Shown here in pieces: positions 58,738-64,000 of a stretch of 64,000 nucleotides of DNA (positions within the stretch are counted from its first letter, which is position 1; every line of letters begins with the position of its first letter). Source of the stretch: Streptomyces roseofulvus (GTDB lineage: Bacteria > Actinomycetota > Actinomycetes > Streptomycetales > Streptomycetaceae); the NCBI RefSeq assembly GCF_039534915.1, contig NZ_BAAAWE010000001.1, positions 1,240,001 to 1,304,000 of the forward strand, written 5' to 3'. The notes under the pieces were generated by a model that was not told the origin of the DNA, made no database searches, and worked only from the letters and a program-made list of their open reading frames with translations. A program made the position numbers and the translations under genes.

Positions 58738-60319
58738 CGCGGTGGTGGTCGGCGCGGGCCCCAACGGTCTCGTGGCCGCGAACCTGCTCGCCGACGCGGG
58801 CTGGAGCGTGGAGGTCCTGGAGGCGCAGGACGACCCCGGGGGCGCGGTCCGCAGCGACCGCGGAGTCCATCCGGACCACGTCTCGGACCTCTTCAGCGCC
58901 TTCTACCCCCTGGCGGCCGCCTCCCCCGTCCTCGCCCGCCTCGGCCTCGGCTCGGAGGGCCTGCGCTGGAGCCACGCCCCACGGGTCCTCGCCCACCCCC
59001 TGCCGGACGGCCGCTGCGCCGTGCTCGAACGCGAGGCCGCCGACACCTGCGCGGGGCTCGCCCGGTTCGCGCCCGCCGACGCGGATGCCTGGCAGCGCAT
59101 GCACGAGACCTGGCGCCGCCTGGAGCCCGCGGTGCTCTCGGCCCTCTTCACCCCCTTCCCGCCCGTCCGGGCCGGGCTGCGCCTGGCGGCCGGGCTCCGG
59201 GCCTCCGGTGGGCTGCGGCTGGCCCGGAACCTGGCGTTGCCGGTACGGCGCCTGGGCGAGGAGGAGTTCCGGGGCGAAGGCGGCCGGCTGCTGCTGGCGG
59301 GCAACGCCCTGCACGCCGACCTGGCTCCGGAGGCGGCGGGCAGCGGCGGCTTCGGCTGGCTGATGTCGATGCTCGGCCAGAGTCACGGCTTCCCGGTCCC
59401 CGTGGGCGGCGCCGGGGCCCTCACGGCGGCGCTGGTGAACCGCCTGCGGCGCCGGGGCGGCGTCCTGCGGTGCGGGGAGCCCGTCACCTCCGTCGTCGTG
59501 CGCGGGGGCACGGCCGTCGGGGTCGTCACCGCGGGCGGGGAGTCCGTCCGGGCCCGGCGGGCGGTGCTGGCCGACACGTCGGCCCCGGCCCTGTACCGGG
59601 ACCTCGTCGGCGAGGAGCACCTGCCTTCCCGGCTGCTCCGGGATCTGGAGCGCTTCCAGTGGGACTTCGCCACCTTCAAGGTCGACTGGGCGCTGACGGG
59701 CCCGGTCCCGTGGACCGCGCAGGGGGCCGTCGGGGCGGGCACCGTCCACCTGGCCGACGGCGTCGACGGCCTGACCCGGTTCGCCGCGCAGATCGCCGCC
59801 GGGCACGTGCCCGACGAACCCTTCGTCCTCTTCGGCCAGATGACCACGGCCGACCCGAGCCGCTCCCCCGCCGGCACGGAGTCCGCGTGGGCCTACACCC
59901 ACCTCCCGCAGCGCATCGCCTCCGACGCCGGCCCCGACGGCATCACCGGCCGCTGGGACGCCCGTGAGGAGCAGGCCATGGCCGCGCGCGTCGAAGCCCA
60001 GGTGGAACGCTTCGCACCGGGCTTCCGCGACCTGATCGGGGCCCGCCGGATCCTGGCCCCCACCACCCTCCAGAGCATGGACCGGAACCTGCACAACGGA
60101 GCCATCAACAGCGGCACCACGGCCCTGCACCAGCAGCTGTTCTTCCGGCCCACCCCGGGCACGGGCCGACCCGAGACCCCCGTCAGGAACCTGTACCTCG
60201 CCTCCGCCGCCGCCCACCCCGGCGGAGGCGTCCACGGCGCCCCCGGCGCGAACGCCGCCCGCGCCGCCCTGCGGGCGTCCGGCCTGCGCACCCTGCTCCA
60301 CCGCGCCCAGCGCGTCTGA
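58730..60319 (+). CDS. CrtI-like NAD(P)/FAD-dependent oxidoreductase
   Basis: A 529-residue flavoprotein of the phytoene-desaturase/RetSat-like family. The N-terminal VVVGAGPNGLVAANLLADAGWSVEVLEAQDDPGGAVRS binds FAD, and the C-terminal LYLASAAAHPGGGVHGAPGANAARAAL is the second family motif. Carotenoid synthesis genes (crtE, crtB) are absent, so a fatty-acyl or other lipid substrate is more likely. GTG start at 58730 overlaps the SRPBCC gene by eight bases. It is followed 77 bases later by the CYP152-like gene. Confidence 0.88.
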   Translation: MPDAVVVGAGPNGLVAANLLADAGWSVEVLEAQDDPGGAVRSDRGVHPDHVSDLFSAFYPLAAASPVLARLGLGSEGLRWSHAPRVLAHPLPDGRCAVLEREAADTCAGLARFAPADADAWQRMHETWRRLEPAVLSALFTPFPPVRAGLRLAAGLRASGGLRLARNLALPVRRLGEEEFRGEGGRLLLAGNALHADLAPEAAGSGGFGWLMSMLGQSHGFPVPVGGAGALTAALVNRLRRRGGVLRCGEPVTSVVVRGGTAVGVVTAGGESVRARRAVLADTSAPALYRDLVGEEHLPSRLLRDLERFQWDFATFKVDWALTGPVPWTAQGAVGAGTVHLADGVDGLTRFAAQIAAGHVPDEPFVLFGQMTTADPSRSPAGTESAWAYTHLPQRIASDAGPDGITGRWDAREEQAMAARVEAQVERFAPGFRDLIGARRILAPTTLQSMDRNLHNGAINSGTTALHQQLFFRPTPGTGRPETPVRNLYLASAAAHPGGGVHGAPGANAARAALRASGLRTLLHRAQRV

Positions 60320-60396
60320 CGCCCCCGGCCGACCCGTACGGGTGGCACCGGTCATCGGGAGCGTGTCCGCGGTCCTTCACCGGGTACGCGCCTCCC

Positions 60397-61647
60397 ATGA
60401 CACCCTCCAGGAACCCCGCGCCGTGGAAGGACAGCACACTCGGGCTCCTCGCCCAGGGCTACGCGTGGCTGCCCGACCGGATGCGCCACAGCCCCGACGG
60501 CACCGTCCGGTGCCGCCTGCTCGGCCGGCCCGCCGTCGCCCTGCGCGGCCCCGAGGCCGTCGCCTTCTTCTACGACGAAGCACACGTCGTCCGGACCGCG
60601 GCCCTCCCGGGCCCCGTCCTCGACACGCTCTTCGGCCGAGGCGCCGTCCACACGCTCGACGGCGAGGCACACCGGGTGCGCAAGGCGATGTTCGTGGCCC
60701 TCCTCAAGGAGGACGCCGGCGTCGCCGAGCTCGGCAGGATCGTCGGCCGGCGCTGGCGGGAGGCGCTGGCCGGTCCGCCGGGCCGACCCCTCGTGGTCTT
60801 CGAGGAGGCCGCCCGTGTCCTCGCCCTCTCCGTCCGGGACTGGGCGGGTCTGCCGCTCTCCGACCCCACGACCCTCGAGCTGGCCCGCGACTGCATCGCC
60901 ATGGTCGACGGCTTCGCCACCGCCGGCCCCCGCCACCTGCGCGCCCGCTGGGCTCGCCGCCGCCAGGAGCGAGCCCTCGCCGACCTGGTCACGCAGGTGC
61001 GCCGGAGCCCGGAAGCGGCGACCGGGGGCTCGGTGGTGGAGACGGTGGCCCGGCACCGGGACGCGGGCGGGGACCTCCTCGACCCCCGCACCGCCGCGGT
61101 CGAGCTCCTGAACGTCATCCGGCCCACCGTCGCCATCGCCTGGTTCGCCGCCTTCGCCGCCCATGCCCTGCACCGGTGGCCCGACCGGCGCGAGCCGCTG
61201 CGGGCCGACACCTCGGGCGTCCACGCCGAGGCGTTCGCGCACGAGGTACGCCGCTTCTACCCGTTCGCGCCCTTCGTGGCGGGGCTCGCGGCACAGGACC
61301 TGACGTGGCGCGGTGGGGACATCCCCGAGGGCACCCTGGTCCTGCTCGACCTGTACGGCCAGAACCACGATCCCGCCCTGTGGGAGGACCCGTACCGGTT
61401 CGACCCGCACCGGTTCACCCGACCCGGCCGGCCGCCGAACCCGCTGGACGTCCTCGTCCCCCAGGGAGGCGGCGACGTGTCCCGGGGCCATCGGTGCCCG
61501 GGCGAGGACATCACCGTCACGGTGCTCGCGGCCCTCGCGACGGAACTGGCGCGGCTCGACCACGACGTTCCCGAGCAGGACCTCACCATCCCCCTGCACC
61601 GCGTCCCCACCCTCCCCGGCGGGGGCTTCGAGCTGCGCACGCGGTGA
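60397..61647 (+). CDS. CYP152-type cytochrome P450 (fatty-acid peroxygenase/decarboxylase)
   Basis: A 416-residue P450 aligning from end to end with P450-BS-beta and OleT-JE. CYP152 enzymes use H2O2 to hydroxylate or decarboxylate fatty acids. The carboxylate-binding pair is Arg242-Pro243 (LLNVIRPTVAIAW), the K-helix is EVRR (283-286) and the heme loop is PQGGGDVSRGHRCPGE with Cys367. The distal pocket has Phe79 and His85 (LFGRGAVHTLDG); His85 is the OleT-type residue, where BS-beta has Gln. An alkene-forming decarboxylase is therefore possible. ATG at 60397. The neighbours are a CrtI-like oxidoreductase and an SDR. Confidence 0.92.
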   Translation: MTPSRNPAPWKDSTLGLLAQGYAWLPDRMRHSPDGTVRCRLLGRPAVALRGPEAVAFFYDEAHVVRTAALPGPVLDTLFGRGAVHTLDGEAHRVRKAMFVALLKEDAGVAELGRIVGRRWREALAGPPGRPLVVFEEAARVLALSVRDWAGLPLSDPTTLELARDCIAMVDGFATAGPRHLRARWARRRQERALADLVTQVRRSPEAATGGSVVETVARHRDAGGDLLDPRTAAVELLNVIRPTVAIAWFAAFAAHALHRWPDRREPLRADTSGVHAEAFAHEVRRFYPFAPFVAGLAAQDLTWRGGDIPEGTLVLLDLYGQNHDPALWEDPYRFDPHRFTRPGRPPNPLDVLVPQGGGDVSRGHRCPGEDITVTVLAALATELARLDHDVPEQDLTIPLHRVPTLPGGGFELRTR

Positions 61648-61671
61648 GAACCGATCCCGGAGCGTGCTGTC

Positions 61672-62550
61672 ATGACCCAGAACCGAGAGCTCGCGATCGT
61701 GACGGGCGCGTCCAGCGGCATCGGCTTCGAGCTGGCCCGGCAGCTCGCCGAGCGCGGCTTCGACCTGATCGTGAACTCGGCCGACGGGGACCGGCTGCGG
61801 TCCGCGGCGGACGAGATCAGGCGACGGACCGGGGCGGACGTGCGGCCGGTGCGGGCCGATCTGCGCAGCTACGCGGAGGCGGAGCGGCTCGTGGCGGCGG
61901 TGGCCGCCACCGGACGTCCGGTGGCGGTCGCGGTGTTCAACGCCGGTGTCGGGGAGGGCGGAGCCTTCCTCGACACCGATCTGGAGGACGAGTTCGAGAT
62001 CATCGATCTGAACGTGCGCTCCACGGTGCACTTGGCCAAGCGGCTGCTGCGGTCGATGGCCACGGCGGGCGCCGGGCGCGTGCTGATCACCTCCTCCATC
62101 GCCGCCACCATGCCGGGTGCGTTCCAGGCCGTCTACAACGCCTCGAAGTCGTTCCTGCAGTCGTTCTCCCAGGCGTTGCAGAAGGAGCTCCGGGACACGC
62201 CCCTGACGGTGACCGCCCTGATGCCCGGCCCCACCGCCACCGACTGCTTCCGCCGCGCCCACATGGAGGACACCAGGGTCGGCCGGGGCAGGAAGGCCGA
62301 TCCCGCCCTGGTGGCCGCGCAGGGCCTCGACGCCCTCTTCGCCGGCAAGGACAAGGTCGTCGCCGGCACGCTGAGGACCAGGGCGCAGGCGGTGGCCGCC
62401 GCGTTCCTGCCCGACCGCCTCAAGGCGGAACTCCACCGCCGGGTGGCCGAACCCGGATCCGCGGACCGCTCCCCCGCCCGGCGGGTCACGTCCGTCATCC
62501 CCGGGCGGACGGCTCGTCCGCCGCGCGGTCGCCGCTCTCGCCGACGCTGA
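61672..62550 (+). CDS. SDR family oxidoreductase (acyl/lipid type)
   Basis: A 292-residue classical SDR. IVTGASSGIGFELARQLAERG (9-29) binds the cofactor, NAGVG (90-94) stabilises it, and Tyr155/Lys159 in YNASKSFLQSFSQAL are catalytic. The LMPGPTATDCFRRA segment is typical of long-chain 3-oxoacyl or ketone reductases. The ATG at 61672 follows GGAG, 24 bases after the P450 stop. The last 20 residues (RRVTSVIPGRTARPPRGRRSRRR region) overlap a LuxR remnant on the other strand, and the native C-terminus may have been altered by the adjacent deletion. Confidence 0.88.
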   Translation: MTQNRELAIVTGASSGIGFELARQLAERGFDLIVNSADGDRLRSAADEIRRRTGADVRPVRADLRSYAEAERLVAAVAATGRPVAVAVFNAGVGEGGAFLDTDLEDEFEIIDLNVRSTVHLAKRLLRSMATAGAGRVLITSSIAATMPGAFQAVYNASKSFLQSFSQALQKELRDTPLTVTALMPGPTATDCFRRAHMEDTRVGRGRKADPALVAAQGLDALFAGKDKVVAGTLRTRAQAVAAAFLPDRLKAELHRRVAEPGSADRSPARRVTSVIPGRTARPPRGRRSRRR

Positions 62551-62635
62551 CCAGACCGGTCTCGTAGGCGACGATGACGGCCTGCGCGCGGTCGCGCAGC
62601 CGGAGCTTGGCGAGGATGCGGCGGCTGCCCGCCTC
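62495..62635 (-). pseudogene. LuxR family response-regulator C-terminal remnant
   Basis: The - strand reads SRRILAKLRLRDRAQAVIVAYETGL, the recognition helix and last helix of a NarL/LuxR-type HTH, followed by a 20-residue acidic tail ending at a TGA at 62495-62497. The preceding receiver domain and first HTH helices are absent: beyond about 62635 the sequence switches to a permease tail on the + strand. It is a truncated gene with no start of its own. Its 3' end overlaps the SDR gene by 56 bases. Confidence 0.8.
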
Positions 62636-62771
62636 CGTCATCGACGTGTACGGCGCGGGCACGCTCGTCGCGCTCGCCCTGGGCGGCCTGCTCATCGCCC
62701 TCCTCGGCGCCCTCCTCCCGGCCGGCTGGGCGGCCAGGACGCGCACGGCGACCGCCCTGCGCACCGAGTAG
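62636..62771 (+). pseudogene. FtsX/MacB-type ABC permease C-terminal remnant
   Basis: On the + strand VIDVYGAGTLVALALGGLLIALLGALLPAGWAARTRTATALRTE, given here as the residues from about 62639 to the TAG at 62769-62771, is the last membrane helix and tail of an FtsX-like ABC transporter permease. In intact proteins roughly 350-800 residues precede it; here they are replaced by the LuxR remnant. Key parts: DVYGAGTL, LLIALLGALLPAGW and RTATALRTE. It cannot function alone. Confidence 0.75.
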
Positions 62772-62845
62772 GCCGCGGACGCGCGCGGGAGGCCGACGGC
62801 GGGCGGACCGCCGCCGGCCTCGCCGCCGCGGGGGCGGGACCACCG

Positions 62846-63019
62846 TCAGGCCCCGCCGTGCGCCGTCGTCCCGAGGGCCTCGAAGCGGGTGGAGGCGCTC
62901 CGCCGCGGCAGGCGGTAGACCTCGCGCCCGGTGACGGCGTACAGGATGGTGGCGTCGCGGACGGCCCCGGTGTCGAGGTTCGGGGCGGAGACGCCGTGGT
63001 CGGTGGCGGGTCCGCTCAT
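62846..63019 (-). pseudogene. Lysine N6-hydroxylase-like remnant (57 codons)
   Basis: A 57-codon frame begins ATG at 63019, overlapping the acyltransferase stop by four bases (ATGA), as an operon gene would. Its end, AVRDATILYAVTGREVYRLP, resembles the C-terminal ILNxxxGREVYPV region of siderophore lysine/ornithine N-hydroxylases, while the first 15 residues look like an ordinary N-terminus. The roughly 400 residues expected between, with FAD and NADPH sites, are missing. I read this as an internally deleted hydroxylase; a genuine small protein is the alternative. Confidence 0.5.
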
Positions 63020-63600
63020 CGGGGCATGTCCTGCGGCGTGCGCGGGCGGATCATCAGGGCGGCGGTCTTGTCGGGGAACGCGACCTCGCCGGCGGGCCGG
63101 AAGCCGGCGGCCTCGAAGGCCCTGAGCGAGGGGCCGTTGTGCACGTCGGGCTCGGCGACCACGCGGGTGCAGGCGGCGTCCGCGGCGAGCAGGCCGTCGG
63201 CGAGGGCCCGCAGCAGCGTCCGGCCGAGGCCCCGCCCGGTGCGCCCGGCCTCGCCGATGGCGATGTGGACGCCGAGGTCGTGGGGCAGCTCGGGGTAGTG
63301 GCCGGCGAGCCGGTCCCGTAAGACCCGGTACACCTCGATGTACGCGAGCGGTTCGCCGTCCAGGTCGACGAGGACGGGCAGGATCGCGTCGCCGGCCAGA
63401 TGGCCGGCGATCTCCTCGTGCCAGCGCTCGCGGGGCCACGCCTGGTGCCAGTACGCGTCGATGTGCGGGGCCTGCATCCAGCCGTGCACGAGGTCCAGGT
63501 CGGCGCCCTCGGCGCGGGCGACGCGGGCCGTCCAGCGGCCGGGCAGCACGGGCAGCGGCGGTCCGGGGACGGTGGCGCCGCCCTGCTCGACGGTGCTCAT
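63016..63600 (-). CDS. Siderophore-type GNAT acyltransferase (IucB/AlcB-like)
   Basis: A 194-residue acyltransferase. DLVHGWMQAPHIDAYWHQAWPRERW, LAYIEVYRVLRDRLAGHY and the acyl-CoA loop IAIGEAGRTGRGLGRTLLRALADG match the RhbD/IucB/AlcB family that acylates N6-hydroxylysine or N-hydroxy-diamines in hydroxamate siderophore synthesis. The ATG at 63600 overlaps the upstream IucA/IucC stop by four bases. With the synthetase it forms an operon; the expected N-hydroxylase downstream is reduced to a remnant. Confidence 0.87.
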   Translation of the reverse strand: MSTVEQGGATVPGPPLPVLPGRWTARVARAEGADLDLVHGWMQAPHIDAYWHQAWPRERWHEEIAGHLAGDAILPVLVDLDGEPLAYIEVYRVLRDRLAGHYPELPHDLGVHIAIGEAGRTGRGLGRTLLRALADGLLAADAACTRVVAEPDVHNGPSLRAFEAAGFRPAGEVAFPDKTAALMIRPRTPQDMPR

Positions 63601-64000
63601 CGGGCGGCCTCCCGCAGGGGGTTGGGGGCGTCGAGGTAGACGGACTGGGCATCGAGCGGGGCGAGGACCTCGTCGATGCCGTGCAGCCGGGTGAGCAGGT
63701 TGCCCTTGCACGGCAGGGTGTCCGCGGTGAGCCAGCGGCGGGCGAGCCGGTCGCCGTCGGGGCCGGCCGCGGCGAGGGCGGGGAGCGCGGCGCGGAGCCG
63801 TTCGGCGAGGACGGCGAGCAGTCTCCGCTCGTCGGCGAGGCCGTCGACGGCGAGGCAGCCGACGACCGACAGGGCCTGGTTGCGCAGCAGGTAGTACGAG
63901 AGCCGGTCGTCGACCAGGGCGTCGTCGACGACGGCGAGGGTGGAGGTGTCGGCGCCGAGCCGCTTCAGGAGCGCGGGCAGGTGCGAACCGGCCAGGTAGT
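63597..64000 (-). CDS. IucA/IucC family NIS siderophore synthetase, C-terminal part (partial)
   Basis: The last 133 codons of a gene that extends beyond the window. DRLSYYLLRNQALSVVGCLAVDGLADE and LPCKGNLLTRLHGIDEV with the terminal QSVYLDAPNPLREAAR are typical of the C-terminal FhuF-like region of NRPS-independent siderophore synthetases, which condense hydroxamates or citrate using ATP. It is the upstream gene of the coupled operon with the acyltransferase. Its catalytic N-terminal domain lies outside the window. Confidence 0.85.
   Translation of the reverse strand, partial: YLAGSHLPALLKRLGADTSTLAVVDDALVDDRLSYYLLRNQALSVVGCLAVDGLADERRLLAVLAERLRAALPALAAAGPDGDRLARRWLTADTLPCKGNLLTRLHGIDEVLAPLDAQSVYLDAPNPLREAAR

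Noticed and set aside
58730..60319. Carotenoid biosynthesis locus because of the CrtI-like gene
   Set aside because: There is no phytoene synthase, GGPP synthase or cyclase gene around it; the P450 and SRPBCC partners point to another lipid.

Overview
The window is high-GC actinobacterial chromosome, almost certainly Streptomyces. Codons end mostly in G or C, GTG and TTG starts are common, Shine-Dalgarno sites are purine-rich, and several families are typical of Streptomyces: DUF6421, LVIVD-repeat protein, subtilisin inhibitor, HbpS-like heme protein, BldG/RsbV-type STAS protein, SpoIIE-type PP2C phosphatase and Rox rifampicin monooxygenase. It reads as a mosaic of housekeeping genes and accessory cassettes. 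I see no tRNA, rRNA, CRISPR array, IS element or prophage. Decay is visible as gene remnants at 38.2-38.9, 41.3-41.6 and 62.5-63.0 kb.

0-13.3 kb: a geranylgeranyl-reductase-like flavoprotein diverges from an M20 peptidase. Then come an MBL hydrolase, a P-loop/NUDIX fusion, a NanK-like ROK kinase diverging from a LacI repressor with an operator-like site between them, a CitE-like lyase, the etfB-etfA pair, a flavin reductase, a thioredoxin-like protein and PlsC. 13.3-26.5 kb: a tightly coupled DUF6421-SDR-threonine aldolase operon, DUF5134/M56 peptidase/PAP2/TetR genes, a secreted LVIVD protein diverging from a DUF305 lipoprotein, an ArsR-type repressor diverging from an old yellow enzyme with two matching palindromes between them, and a BNR-repeat protein. 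26.5-37.5 kb: Ung, a GlcNAc-kinase-like protein, a degenerate CbiX-like protein, a lactonase under a DasR-type site, FUSC, ankyrin and HbpS-like proteins, an Lrp regulator, a DinB protein and a PAS-GAF-SpoIIE phosphatase.

37.6-48.7 kb: a subtilisin inhibitor diverges from a wrecked cytochrome P450 gene. Then an AhpD-like protein behind a CsoR/CstR-like site, GNAT and isochorismatase genes, a STAS protein, and rox preceded by a perfect 25-bp palindrome matching the rifamycin-associated element. After these come a cold-shock protein, glutaminase diverging from N-formylglutamate amidohydrolase, PepP and a HTH regulator. 48.7-57 kb: an S9 peptidase, a Ser/Thr kinase, an acyl-CoA dehydrogenase with PadR and its 22-bp palindrome, a DUF2785 protein and a SMI1/KNR4 protein.

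57-62.6 kb: five same-strand genes (YihY membrane protein, SRPBCC, CrtI-like FAD oxidoreductase, CYP152-type P450, SDR) look like one stress-linked lipid-modifying cassette. The P450 carries Phe79, His85 and Arg242-Pro243, the residue set of OleT-type fatty-acid decarboxylases. 62.5-64 kb: a deletion scar joins a LuxR regulator tail to an FtsX-type permease tail. It is followed by the end of an IucA/IucC siderophore operon whose third gene is a 57-codon remnant resembling lysine N6-hydroxylase.
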